Part shown: piece after piece, positions 53,652-61,848 of the stretch
How positions within the stretch are numbered: position 1 is the first letter of the stretch
Layout of the letters: the number at the start of each line of letters is the position of its first letter
NCBI RefSeq assembly: GCF_004349235.1
Contig: NZ_SMKY01000006.1
Span: 1 to 64,000 of the forward strand
Source of the DNA: Actinomadura darangshiensis
Lineage (GTDB): Bacteria > Actinomycetota > Actinomycetes > Streptosporangiales > Streptosporangiaceae
Length of the DNA: 64,000 bases
Direction of reading: 5' to 3'
Notes under the pieces: model-generated
Told to the model about the DNA's origin: nothing
Databases searched by the model: none
What the model saw: only the letters and a program-made list of their open reading frames with translations
Program-made: the position numbers and the translations under genes

Positions 53652-54818
53652 TCAGACGAGGTTGTCTTCTACCTTTAGGCCGAATTCGCCTCGGCCGTAC
53701 ATGGACAAGGCGTGCTCCACGTCGTTGGCGACGTGGACGCTGCCGGCGTGGGCGTCGCGCCAGGCGCGTTCGATGACGTTGCCGCGGTGGAGGGAGTTGC
53801 CGCCGGCGGTCTTGAAGAGGATGTCGATCGCCTCGATGGCGCGTTCGGTGCCGCGGACCTGGTCGCGGCGGGCGCGCAAGCGCAGCTCCATCGGGATCTT
53901 CTCGTTGCGGGCGGCGTACTCGTGGATCTCGCGGACGTTGCGGTCGGTCTGCAGGACGGCGGCGTCGATCTCGGACGCGGCGCGGGCGACGGCGACCTGC
54001 GCGAACTGGTCCTCGACGAAGCGGCCGCCGCCGAGGCTGAGGCGGATCCGGTCGCGCATGCGGGTGACGTAGAGGTCGTGGCAGCCGGCGGCCATGCCGA
54101 TCACGCTGGCGGCGACGGTGGTGGTGAAGATCGTCCCGAACGGCATGCGGTAGAGGGGGCCGGTGTTGACCTTGCGGCCGGGGTTGCGGAGCTGGGCCTG
54201 CTCGAAGTTGCGCATGGCGCGGTGGGACGGGACGAAGGCGCCCTCGACGACGATGTCGTCGCTGGCGGTGCCGCGCAGGCCCATCGAGTCCCAGACCTCG
54301 GCGATCTCGTAGTCCTTCGCCGGGACGAGGACGGTCATGAAGTCGACGGGACGTCCCTCGGCGCCGACGACGAGGGCGCCGAGCAGGGCCCAGGACGCGA
54401 ACTCGCAGCCGGACGAGAACGACCAGCGGCCGGTCAGCTCGTAGCCGCCGTCGACCGGGGTGAGGCGGCCGATCGGGGCGTAGGACGAGGCGATGAGGGT
54501 GTCGGGGCCGGCGCCCCACACCTCGCGCTGCGCCTCGTCCGCGAACAGGCCGAGGTGCCAGGAGTGGACGCCGAGGACCGCGGCGACCCAGCCGGTCGAG
54601 CCGCAGGCGCCGGAGACGGCGCGGATCACCTCGTAGAAGGCGACGGGGTCGTCCTCGGCGCCGCCGTAGCGGGTGGGCTGGAGCATCCGAAAGACCCCGG
54701 CGGCGGTCAGCTCGCGGATCGTCTCGGCGGGGATGCGCCCCTTCTCGTCCACGGACCGGGCCCGCTCGGCGATGCCGGGCAGCAGCTCGCGGACGGCGTC
54801 CAGGACCTCGTTGCTCAT
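53652..54818 (-). CDS. hsaA: HsaA-like flavin-dependent monooxygenase (3-HSA hydroxylase, oxygenase part)
   Basis: A 388-residue protein with the acyl-CoA-dehydrogenase fold of group D flavin monooxygenases. Diagnostic blocks are GGAEDDPVAFYEVIRAVSGACGSTGWVAAVLGVHSWHL, SSGCEFASWALLG, GLRGTASDDIVVEGAFVPSHR and WRDAHAGSVHVANDVEHALSMYG, which match mycobacterial HsaA. HsaA hydroxylates 3-HSA, the phenolic product of ring-B opening, using FMNH2 from HsaB. No hsaB, hsaC or hsaD is nearby, so the rest of the pathway lies elsewhere. It is divergent from kshA, with palindrome F between. Confidence 0.87.
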   Translation of the reverse strand: MSNEVLDAVRELLPGIAERARSVDEKGRIPAETIRELTAAGVFRMLQPTRYGGAEDDPVAFYEVIRAVSGACGSTGWVAAVLGVHSWHLGLFADEAQREVWGAGPDTLIASSYAPIGRLTPVDGGYELTGRWSFSSGCEFASWALLGALVVGAEGRPVDFMTVLVPAKDYEIAEVWDSMGLRGTASDDIVVEGAFVPSHRAMRNFEQAQLRNPGRKVNTGPLYRMPFGTIFTTTVAASVIGMAAGCHDLYVTRMRDRIRLSLGGGRFVEDQFAQVAVARAASEIDAAVLQTDRNVREIHEYAARNEKIPMELRLRARRDQVRGTERAIEAIDILFKTAGGNSLHRGNVIERAWRDAHAGSVHVANDVEHALSMYGRGEFGLKVEDNLV

Positions 54819-54884
54819 CCCCGTTCCTTCCCTAGTACGGCCATTGCAGGAGACCATGCTGCCGTGGCGCCGCGGGGACGTGCG

Positions 54885-54899
54885 TCCCGGCCACCGGGA
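54885..54899. promoter_or_regulatory. Steroid-regulon palindrome F
   Basis: TCCCGGCCACCGGGA, 6-bp perfect arms, between divergent hsaA and kshA. Its centre differs from the other sites. Confidence 0.58.
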
Positions 54900-54970
54900 C
54901 TCACGGGTCGGGACGGTGACCTGCGACCTAACGTTCGAATCACGCAGCCGTCGCTGAAGGGATGATCCAC

Positions 54971-56128
54971 GTGACCGCAACCGAGTCGGACGCCGTCCGC
55001 GCCATCGAGGCCGAGACGATTTCGCGCCGGTTCGCCCGGGGATGGCACTGCCTGGGGCTGGCCGAGACGTACCGCGACGGCAAGCCCCACACGGTCGACG
55101 CGTTCGGGCAGAAGCTCGTGGTCTTCACCGGTGCGGACGGCAAGACGAACGTCCTGGACGCCTACTGCCGGCACATGGGCGGCGACCTGTCCGACGGCAC
55201 CGTCAAGGGCAACGAGATCGCCTGCCCGTTCCATGACTGGCGCTGGGGCGGCGACGGCCGGTGCAAGAAGATCCCGTACTCGCGCCGCGTCCCGCTGCGC
55301 GCCCGCACGGCCGCGTGGCCGACGATGGAAGTGAACAAGCTGCTGTTCGTCTGGAACGACCCGGAGGGCGGCAAGCCCCCCGAGGACGTGACGATCCCGG
55401 TGATCGAGGGCGCCGGCCGCGACGACTGGACGGAGTGGCGCTGGACGGAGCAGGTCGTCCACACCAACTGCCGCGAGATCATCGACAACGTCGTCGACAT
55501 GGCGCACTTCTTCTACATCCACAAGTCGTTCCCGACGTACTTCAAGAACGTCTTCGAGGGCACGGTCGCCACGCAGATCATGAAGGGCCGGAGCCGGGAC
55601 GACGCCCGCCGGGAGCGCGGGGAGAACGGCGGCGGCGGCCCGCGGATGCTCGGCAACTCCTCCGTCGCGTCCTACCACGGCCCCTCCTTCATGATCGACG
55701 AGCTGACGTACCACTACGAGGGGTACGACCTGCGGTCCGTCCTGATCAACTGCCACTACCCGATCGACGAGAACTCGTTCTCGCTGCACTCGGGCATCAT
55801 CGTCCAGCACAGCGACAAGCTGTCGCCCGAGGCGGCCGAGGCGAGCGCGCAGAAGCTGTCGGAGTTCATCCTGACCGGTTTCGAGCAGGACGTCGCGATC
55901 TGGAAGCGCAAGGCCCGCATCGACAACCCGCTGCTCTGCGAGGAGGACGGCCCGGTCTACCAGCTGCGCCGCTGGTACGAGCAGTTCTACGTGGACGTCG
56001 CCGACATCAGGCCGGAGATGACCGACCGGTTCGAGTTCGAGATCGACACGACGCGTCCGGTCGAGTCGTGGCAGAAGGAGGTCGAGGAGAACCTCGCGCG
56101 GCGGGCGGCGCAGGGGGCCTCGGCGTGA
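54971..56128 (+). CDS. kshA: 3-Ketosteroid 9-alpha-hydroxylase, Rieske oxygenase component KshA
   Basis: A 385-residue Rieske non-heme iron oxygenase. The 2Fe-2S ligands are Cys66 and His68 (CRH) and Cys85 and His88 (CPFH). The mononuclear iron site is NCREIIDNVVDMAHFFYIH (His179 and His184) plus a later Asp near IDNP. The blocks YCRHMGGDLSDGTVKG, CPFHDWRWGGDGRCKKIPY, FPTYFKNVFEG and VYQLRRWYEQFYVDVADI make it KshA by eye. It opens ring B together with KstD. The reductase KshB is not in the window. An in-frame ATG lies at 54962, but GAAGG at 54956 is ideally spaced for the GTG at 54971. Confidence 0.93.
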   Translation: MTATESDAVRAIEAETISRRFARGWHCLGLAETYRDGKPHTVDAFGQKLVVFTGADGKTNVLDAYCRHMGGDLSDGTVKGNEIACPFHDWRWGGDGRCKKIPYSRRVPLRARTAAWPTMEVNKLLFVWNDPEGGKPPEDVTIPVIEGAGRDDWTEWRWTEQVVHTNCREIIDNVVDMAHFFYIHKSFPTYFKNVFEGTVATQIMKGRSRDDARRERGENGGGGPRMLGNSSVASYHGPSFMIDELTYHYEGYDLRSVLINCHYPIDENSFSLHSGIIVQHSDKLSPEAAEASAQKLSEFILTGFEQDVAIWKRKARIDNPLLCEEDGPVYQLRRWYEQFYVDVADIRPEMTDRFEFEIDTTRPVESWQKEVEENLARRAAQGASA

Positions 56129-56364
56129 CGACCCGCCAGGACGAACGCCTCCTGGAGGGCCCGCTGGTGCCGGTCTCCTGCCGCCGCTGCGCCGCCGAGG
56201 TGCTGGTGCGCAAGGCGAGCTGGGAGCAGACGAGCATCCAGTGGAACGCCGCCGCGCGGGCCGCGTGCACGACCCTCGACGAGGATCCGCTCGCGACCTG
56301 CCCGGCGCTGCGCTCGGCCGTCCAGGAGGCGGCGCTGAACGGCTCCGTCACGGTGCCGGAGTGA
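56125..56364 (+). CDS. Small cysteine-containing protein coupled to kshA
   Basis: A 79-residue protein overlapping kshA (GTGA) and the next SDR (GTGA). It has four cysteines, CRRC (residues 20-23) and then CTTL and CPAL, spaced like a metal or cluster site, and a conserved-looking VRKASWEQTSIQWNAAARAAC stretch. I do not recognise a named family; ferredoxin-like or zinc-binding are both possible. Its position directly after KshA suggests a partner or assembly factor for the hydroxylase. Confidence 0.65.
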   Translation: MTTRQDERLLEGPLVPVSCRRCAAEVLVRKASWEQTSIQWNAAARAACTTLDEDPLATCPALRSAVQEAALNGSVTVPE

Positions 56365-57146
56365 CCGCTGGACGCCTCGCCGGCCGGGTCGCGGTCGTGA
56401 CCGGCGCGGGCGACGGCATCGGACGCGGCGTCGCCCGCCGCTTCGCCGCCGAGGGCGCCCGCGTCCTGGTGGCGGAGCTGAATCCGGAGTCCGGCGCGAA
56501 GGTCGCGGCCGAGATCGGCGGCGAGTTCGTCCGGACGGACGTCACCGACAAGGCGCAGGTCCACGCGATGGTGGACGCGGCCGCCGGCAGGTGGGGCGCC
56601 GTCGACATCCTGGTCAACAACGCCTGGGGCGCCGGAACGGTGAGCCGGGTGGAGGCCAAGACCGACGAGCAGCTCGCCCGCGGTTTCGCGATGGGCTACT
56701 ACGGCCCGCTGTGGGCGATGCAGGCCGCGTTCCCCCACATGAAGGCGCGCGGCTACGGGCGCGTCATCAACATGTGCTCGCTCAACGGGGTCAACGCCCA
56801 CATGGGGACGCTGGAGTACAACTCGGCCAAGGAGGCGCTCCGGACGCTGACCCGCACGGCCGCCCGCGAGTGGGCCCCGACCGGCGTGGTCGTCAACGCG
56901 ATCTGCCCGGGCGCCAAGAGCGCGGCGTTCCACCGGATGGCGGCCGAGCATCCGGAGATCGAGGCCGCCGCCGACCGCGCCAACCCGATGGGCCGCCTCG
57001 GCGACCCGGAGACCGACATCGCACCCGTGGCGGTGTTCCTCGCGTCCGAGGACGCCCGCTACCTGACCGGCAACACCCTGTTCGCGGACGGCGGCTCGCA
57101 CATCAACGGCGTCGCCTGGACCCCGGACCTGGACGGAGAGCAATGA
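56361..57146 (+). CDS. SDR-family oxidoreductase in the kshA operon
   Basis: A 261-residue classical SDR. It has VTGAGDGIGRGVARRFA, DVTDKAQVHAMVD, VNNAWGAG, the catalytic pattern NMCSLNGVNAHMGTLEYNSAKEAL (Tyr and Lys) and PGAKSAAFHRM, ending FADGGSHINGV. The GTG start overlaps the small Cys protein. A steroid or ring-degradation hydroxyl/ketone is the probable substrate, by context. Confidence 0.82.
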   Translation: MTAGRLAGRVAVVTGAGDGIGRGVARRFAAEGARVLVAELNPESGAKVAAEIGGEFVRTDVTDKAQVHAMVDAAAGRWGAVDILVNNAWGAGTVSRVEAKTDEQLARGFAMGYYGPLWAMQAAFPHMKARGYGRVINMCSLNGVNAHMGTLEYNSAKEALRTLTRTAAREWAPTGVVVNAICPGAKSAAFHRMAAEHPEIEAAADRANPMGRLGDPETDIAPVAVFLASEDARYLTGNTLFADGGSHINGVAWTPDLDGEQ

Positions 57147-57931
57147 TCGACAGCTACGGCCCGTGGGCCGTCATCGCGGGGGGCTCGGAGGGCGTCGGCT
57201 CGGCCTTCGCGCACCGCCTCGCCGACGCGGGCCTGAACCTCGTGCTGATCGCCCGCAAGCCGGGGCCGCTGGCCGAGACGGCGGCGGCCGTCCGGGCGAA
57301 GGGCGTCGAGGTGCGCACCCTCGAACTCGACCTGGTCGCGCCGGACCCGCTGAAGGCGATCCGCGAGATCACCGATGGCCTGGACGTCGGGCTGCTGGTC
57401 TTCAACGCGGGCGCGAACAGCTACGGCCACGAGTTCGTGTCCGGCGACCTGGACCGCTTCCAGGGCGTCATCGACCTCAACATCACCGCGCAGCTCGCCC
57501 TGACGCGGCACTTCGGCGCGCTGATGAAGGAGCGGGGACGCGGCGGCATCCTGCTGGTCGGCTCCCTCGCCGGCTACATGGGCCAGCCGCAGATCAGCAT
57601 CTACTCGGCGGTGAAGGCGTTCGGCCGCGTCTTCGCCGAGGGACTCTGGCTGGAGATGCGCGAGCACGGGGTGGACGTCCTGGAGCTCGTCCTCGGCGTG
57701 ACCCGCACCCCGGCGATGGAACGCGCCGGCCTCAACATGGACATGCCGGGCCTGAACGTCGCCGACCCCGGCGACGTCGCCCGCGAGGGCCTCGACCACC
57801 TCAAGGACGGACCGGTCTGGGTCGCCGGCGGCAACTACGAGGCGGCCCGGAAACGCGCGGGCTTCCCCCGCGACCGGAAGGTCCTGGGCGCCCACGAGGC
57901 AATGCGCCGCATGCTCCCGGACCCGTCCTAG
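57143..57931 (+). CDS. SDR-family oxidoreductase, last gene of the kshA operon
   Basis: A 262-residue SDR of the DltE/3-ketosphinganine-reductase-like type. It has VIAGGSEGVGSAFAHRLADAGLNLVLIARK (Gly-Gly-Ser in place of Thr-Gly), FNAGANSYGHEF, catalytic VGSLAGYMGQPQISIYSAVKAFGR and a long C-terminal helical part. ATGA overlap with the previous SDR. Stop overlaps the stop of the convergent MarR gene (CTAG). Confidence 0.8.
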   Translation: MIDSYGPWAVIAGGSEGVGSAFAHRLADAGLNLVLIARKPGPLAETAAAVRAKGVEVRTLELDLVAPDPLKAIREITDGLDVGLLVFNAGANSYGHEFVSGDLDRFQGVIDLNITAQLALTRHFGALMKERGRGGILLVGSLAGYMGQPQISIYSAVKAFGRVFAEGLWLEMREHGVDVLELVLGVTRTPAMERAGLNMDMPGLNVADPGDVAREGLDHLKDGPVWVAGGNYEAARKRAGFPRDRKVLGAHEAMRRMLPDPS

Positions 57932-58365
57932 CCGCTGCTGACGTGCGTCTCGTACAGGCGGGTGAGTAGACGGTTCAGTTCCTCGCGCTCGGCATGGCTC
58001 AGCGGGTTCAGGAAAACGTCCTGCTCCTGGGCCGCGGCGGCGGCGATGTCCTGGACGACGGCCGTCCCGGCCTCGGTGAGCGCGACGAGGCGGCGCCGCC
58101 GGTCGGTGTCGTCCGCCCGCCGCTCGATCAGCCCGCGCCGGGCCAGTGCGTCGATCACGGTGACGATGTTCCGCGCGTCCACGGCGACGAGCTCGGCGAT
58201 CCTCCCCTGCCCGATGGACCCGCGTTCCTTCAGCGTGAAGAGCACCGTGTACTGGCCTTGGGTCAGATCGTGCGCCGCGAGGAAGGCCGTCCATGACCGG
58301 GCCGTGAGCGACCCCATCCGGGCGAGGAGGAACCCGGTTCCACGTTCGTAGCGAGGGCCGTCCAT
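57928..58365 (-). CDS. MarR-family transcriptional regulator
   Basis: A 145-residue winged-helix protein. LTQGQYTVLFTLKERGSIGQGRIAELVAVDARNIVTVIDALARRGLIERRADDTDRRRRLVALTEAG is the MarR HTH and wing, with the conserved Asp-x-Arg-x wing. A long frame upstream is spurious. The start ATG at 58365 lies just in front of a pair of palindromes shared with the divergent hydrolase gene, so it probably represses itself and that gene. Confidence 0.88.
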   Translation of the reverse strand: MDGPRYERGTGFLLARMGSLTARSWTAFLAAHDLTQGQYTVLFTLKERGSIGQGRIAELVAVDARNIVTVIDALARRGLIERRADDTDRRRRLVALTEAGTAVVQDIAAAAAQEQDVFLNPLSHAEREELNRLLTRLYETHVSSG

Positions 58366-58371
58366 GCCACC

Positions 58372-58421
58372 ATAATAGACATGTTCCATGTGCTTTGATA
58401 GACATGGAGCATGTCTATTAT
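58372..58421. promoter_or_regulatory. Double MarR operator between divergent MarR and hydrolase genes
   Basis: ATAGACATGGAGCATGTCTAT (58398-58418) is a perfect palindrome (9-bp arms, 3-base centre); a second site (58374-58394) has an intact left arm and a decayed right arm. The outer 19-bp arms (58372-58390 and 58403-58421) also pair with one mismatch. The right site covers the start codon of the hydrolase. Confidence 0.82.
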
Positions 58422-59268
58422 CGCGGTGGACGAACGCTCGCTGCACGTCGAGGAATCGGGAGACCCGTCCGGGCGCCCCTACCTGTTCCTCCACGGCTGG
58501 CCGGAGTCGTGGCGGACATGGAAGCCCGTCATGGACGCGGCACCGCCCGAGGCGCGCGTCATCGCTCTCGACCTGCCCGGCGTGGGTGAGTCGACCGGCG
58601 GCACGGACGGATCGAAGGCCGCCCTGGCGTCGGTCGTGCACGCTCTGGTCGAGCACCTGTCCCTCACCGACCTCACGCTGATCGGGCACGACGCCGGCGG
58701 GATGGTCGCCTACGCGTACCTGCGCCGCTACGACGCGGGCCGCGTCGTCATCATGAACACAGTGATCCCGGGGGTCGACCCGTGGAAGGACGTCCTGCGG
58801 AACCCCTACATCTGGCATTTCGGGCTGCATGCCGTCCCGGGCCTGCCGGAGAAGCTCGTCCGCGGCCGCCAGGCAGAGTACTTCGACTACTTCTACAACG
58901 TGCTCTCCGCGGACCCGTCCAGGATCACCCCCGAGTCGCGCGCCGCCCACGCGGCCGCCTACGAGAGCGACAAGGCCCTGACCGCGGGCTTCGACCTCTA
59001 CCGCGCCTTCTCACAAGACGCGAAGGACAACGCGGCGCTCACCGAGCCGACCACCACACCCGTCCTCTACCTGCGAGGAGACGGTGAAGGCGGCGACATC
59101 ACCACCTACGCGGACGGCTTCCGCAGGGCGGGCATCGAGAACCTGACGACCGAGGTGCTCAAGGACGCCGGCCACTTCTCCCAGGAAGAGCAGCCCGCCC
59201 AGGTCTGGTCCCGAATCCAGGCGTTCGCCGAGCGGACGGGTGAAAGATTCGGGGACGCCCCGACATGA
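58411..59268 (+). CDS. Alpha/beta hydrolase, epoxide hydrolase/haloalkane dehalogenase-like
   Basis: A 285-residue protein. Oxyanion HGWPESW (28-34), nucleophile Asp94 in LIGHDAGGMVAY, and catalytic His in LKDAGHFSQEEQP near residue 260. HGWP plus Asp in GHDxGG is the epoxide-hydrolase/dehalogenase type. The ATG lies inside the MarR palindrome and no normal Shine-Dalgarno site is free, so the mRNA is probably leaderless or starts very near. Substrate unknown. Confidence 0.83.
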   Translation: MSIIAVDERSLHVEESGDPSGRPYLFLHGWPESWRTWKPVMDAAPPEARVIALDLPGVGESTGGTDGSKAALASVVHALVEHLSLTDLTLIGHDAGGMVAYAYLRRYDAGRVVIMNTVIPGVDPWKDVLRNPYIWHFGLHAVPGLPEKLVRGRQAEYFDYFYNVLSADPSRITPESRAAHAAAYESDKALTAGFDLYRAFSQDAKDNAALTEPTTTPVLYLRGDGEGGDITTYADGFRRAGIENLTTEVLKDAGHFSQEEQPAQVWSRIQAFAERTGERFGDAPT

Positions 59269-59313
59269 GCAGGTGACCACCGACCACAGGAGGCCACATG
59301 CCGAGGATCCCCG

Positions 59314-59976
59314 ATGACGGATGAGGACGACTTCGCGGCCGTCTACGCCGCCACCTACAAGGCGCTGCTCGCGTACGCGCTGCGCCGCTGCGAAACCCCC
59401 GAGGACGCCGCCGACGTCGTCGCCGAGACGTTCGCGACCGCCTGGCGGCGCGCCGCCGACATGCCCGCGGGCGACGAGGCCCGGCTGTGGCTGTACGGGG
59501 TGGCGCGCCGCGTTCTCGCCAACCACCGGCGGGGCGTCCAGCGCCACTCGCTCAAGACGGCCGCGCTGCGCGCCGAACTGCGACCGGCCGCGCCCGCGCC
59601 GGACGCCTCTCCGGTGACCGGCGTCTTCCGCGCCCTCCCGGACCGCGATCGGCGGCGCGGTGGCGGCCTGCGCCGCCGCGACGGCCGTCGTCGTCCTGTC
59701 CGGGCAGGACTCCGGGCCCCTGCGCAGCTACGCCAACGCCGCCGTGCGGATCGACGCGGAGGGCGACGGGTACGAGGTGGAGGTCAAGGACGCCTACGCC
59801 GGCCAGGAGGAGTTCCGGGAGGCGTTCGCCAAGGTGGGGCTCAACGTCAGGCTGAGCATCGTGCCGGTGTCGCCGTCCGGCGAACGCAAGATCATCAGCG
59901 TCGGCTCGCTGCCCGGCACCGGCGGCGGCCCGGTTCCGGCGGGGGGCGTGAGCGGCAGGTTCACCACCGTCCTTGA
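59314..59976 (+). pseudogene. Truncated ECF sigma factor (region 2 only) with off-frame tail
   Basis: The first 100 residues form a normal ECF sigma region 2 (FAAVYAATYKALLAYALRRCETPEDAADVVAETFATAWRRA, LWLYGVARRVLANHRRG). At about residue 110 (VFRALPDRDR, where region 4 should begin with ELL...) the frame runs into Arg/Gly-rich nonsense to 59976. Region 4, needed for -35 recognition, is missing. The downstream sequence instead continues in another frame as a membrane protein. An internal deletion fits better than a simple frameshift, because no region 4 is found in any frame. Confidence 0.65.
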
Positions 59977-60388
59977 CTGCCCGCCCGGCCAGGACGCCTG
60001 CCCGCTCAGGGTCCGGCTCGGCGGCGCGATGTTCCGGCGCGAGGGCGGCGAGATCGTCATCGGCCGCGCGGCCCGGCCGGGCGAGGTCTACGCCGATGCC
60101 CGGCCGGCGCGGGGCGATCGTCCGGCGAGCCTCCGCCTCACCGGCCGTACCGTCGGCGAAGCACTGGCGGACCTGCGCCGCCGCGGTCTCACGGGGGCGT
60201 TCTCGATCGGCGATTTCAAGCCGGACGGCTCGGGCTTCATGTGGGACCCGCCCGCGGACTGGCGTCCCTCCGGCGGGCGCCGGGTCGTCGGCGCCTGGGT
60301 GCGCAGCTCGGATTCGGTCGGGCTTCTGGTCACTCCGGTCGCCGCTGACCCGGAACCTACGCCGGAGGGCGGTGAAGGCCGGTCATGA
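59660..60388 (+). CDS. Membrane-anchored protein, probably N-terminally truncated by the deletion
   Basis: A 242-residue frame. It begins with a hydrophobic segment (AIGGAVAACAAATAVVVLSG, partly before the GTG at 59660), then an extracytoplasmic domain (DAEGDGYEVEVKDAYAG, SLRLTGRTVGEALADLRRRGLTGAFSIGDF). Proteins encoded just after ECF sigma genes in actinomycetes often have a cytoplasmic N-terminus plus such a helix. Here that N-terminus is lost. The GTG may not be a functional start. The 3' end overlaps the convergent TetR gene by 32 bases. Confidence 0.55.
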   Translation: MAACAAATAVVVLSGQDSGPLRSYANAAVRIDAEGDGYEVEVKDAYAGQEEFREAFAKVGLNVRLSIVPVSPSGERKIISVGSLPGTGGGPVPAGGVSGRFTTVLDCPPGQDACPLRVRLGGAMFRREGGEIVIGRAARPGEVYADARPARGDRPASLRLTGRTVGEALADLRRRGLTGAFSIGDFKPDGSGFMWDPPADWRPSGGRRVVGAWVRSSDSVGLLVTPVAADPEPTPEGGEGRS

Positions 60389-60959
60389 TGGCCTTCAGGA
60401 CGGTGGTGGCCTCGTCGCGGGCGCGGGGCGGGTCGGGTGCGGCGCCGGCGGTCAAAGCGGCCTCGCACAGGGCGCTGAACAGCAGGAGAGTGAGCATGTC
60501 GATCGAGTCGACGGCGAGTTCGCCGGTTGCGGCCAGGTTCTCCAGCAGTGCGCGGACGGCCGGGAGGCCCATTTCCGCGTCGAGTTCGCGGCACCGTTCG
60601 ACGCCCAGGGCCGTGGGCGCCTGCTGCAGAAGGGTGCGGTGGGCGGGGTCGGCGACCGTCCCGTCCATATAGGCGTCCAGGGCCGCGATGAGCTGGTCCC
60701 AGGGGGCGTCGTGCCGGGCGGCCGCGGTGGCGACCGTCTCCACCAGCCGGGACTGGCCGTCGGTGAACACGGCCTCGAAGAGCCGGGCCTTGTCGGCGAA
60801 GTGGTAGTAGACCGACCCCTTGCTGACGCGTGCCGCCTCGGCGACGTCGTCGATGGTGGTCGCCGCGAAGCCGCGCTCGGCGAACAGCCGGGCGGCGGCC
60901 TGGAGGACCGCGCCCCGGGTGAGTTCCTTGTATTCGGCACGGCGGCTCTTGACGGGCAT
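60357..60959 (-). CDS. TetR-family transcriptional regulator
   Basis: A 200-residue TetR protein. The HTH (residues 13-60) reads TRGAVLQAAARLFAERGFAATTIDDVAEAARVSKGSVYYHFADKARLF. The C-terminal half is a diverged effector domain. It is divergent from the hydrolase gene by 25 bases, with nested palindromes between, so it most likely represses itself and that gene. Confidence 0.88.
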   Translation of the reverse strand: MPVKSRRAEYKELTRGAVLQAAARLFAERGFAATTIDDVAEAARVSKGSVYYHFADKARLFEAVFTDGQSRLVETVATAAARHDAPWDQLIAALDAYMDGTVADPAHRTLLQQAPTALGVERCRELDAEMGLPAVRALLENLAATGELAVDSIDMLTLLLFSALCEAALTAGAAPDPPRARDEATTVLKAIMTGLHRPPA

Positions 60960-60971
60960 GCCGACCAGGCT

Positions 60972-60992
60972 ACAGTCTTTGACTGTGAGTCA
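60972..60992. promoter_or_regulatory. Nested TetR operator
   Basis: ACAGTCTTTGACTGT (60972-60986, 6-bp arms) overlaps TGACTGTGAGTCA (60980-60992, 5-bp arms), so three GACT half-sites lie in series. The site ends inside the GTG-start region of the hydrolase gene (60985). Confidence 0.68.
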
Positions 60993-61848
60993 GTTTTCGA
61001 CCATCGGTCATGAAGAGATCGGAACGAGCCGCGGCACGGTCCGCTACTGGCGGCACGGTGGCGGGCCGGGGCCCGTCGTCGTGTTCCTCCAAGGCTTCCT
61101 TGCCGGGCCGGACGTGTGGTCGCCGGTGATCGACGAGCTCGGCGGGGCGCACCGGTGCGTCACGGTCGACTGGCCGTTCGGTGCGCACCGCAATGCCATG
61201 CGGGCGGACGCCGACCTGTCGCCGCCGGGCATCGCCGACCTGGTCATCGAGGTTCTGGACGCCCTGGACGAGCCCCAGGCCGTGCTCGTCGGCAACGACA
61301 GCGGCGGAGTCGTCGCGCAGCTGGTCGCCGCCGCCCGTCCCGAGCGCGTCGCCGCGCTGGCACTGGTGGCCTGCGACGCGTTCGAGGTGTTTCCGCCGGG
61401 CGCCTACCGGCTGCTGTTCCGGCTCGCCGCCGTCCCGGGGTTCGTGCGGCTGATGGCGGCGGCCATGAACGTCCCCGCCTTGGCCGGCTCGCGGCTGGGG
61501 TTCGGTGCGGTCATCGAGCACGATCCCGGGTCGGTGCGGCACTGGGCGGCGCCGCTCGCCGCCGACGCGGGGGTCCGCCGCGACATCGCCAAGCTGATGA
61601 CCGGGTCGTCCAAGGACCAGACGCTCGCCGCGGCGCGGACCTTCGCGGGCTTCGGGCGTCCCGTCCTCGTGGTGTGGGCGGACCGGGATCGGTTGTTCCC
61701 GCGCGCGCTCGGGCGGCGGCTGGCGGACGCGTTTCCGGACGGCCGCCTCGAAGTGGTCGAGGGTTCGGGCACGTTCGTCCCACATGACCGACCAGGCCGT
61801 CTTGCCGAACTGCTCTCGGACTTCCTCGGCCGGCGGGTGGCCGGATGA
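60985..61848 (+). CDS. Alpha/beta hydrolase
   Basis: A 287-residue protein from the GTG inside the operator. It has VVFLQGFLAGPDVWSPVIDEL (oxyanion part), VLVGNDSGGVVAQLV (elbow; Asp in GNDSGG is the nucleophile), and Asp in VVWADRDRLFPR. A catalytic His is not obvious at the usual C-terminal place (VVEGSGTFVPHDRP offers one). The long frame upstream is antisense to the TetR gene. No ribosome site precedes the GTG, so it may be leaderless. ATGA overlap with the next gene. Confidence 0.75.
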   Translation: MSQFSTIGHEEIGTSRGTVRYWRHGGGPGPVVVFLQGFLAGPDVWSPVIDELGGAHRCVTVDWPFGAHRNAMRADADLSPPGIADLVIEVLDALDEPQAVLVGNDSGGVVAQLVAAARPERVAALALVACDAFEVFPPGAYRLLFRLAAVPGFVRLMAAAMNVPALAGSRLGFGAVIEHDPGSVRHWAAPLAADAGVRRDIAKLMTGSSKDQTLAAARTFAGFGRPVLVVWADRDRLFPRALGRRLADAFPDGRLEVVEGSGTFVPHDRPGRLAELLSDFLGRRVAG

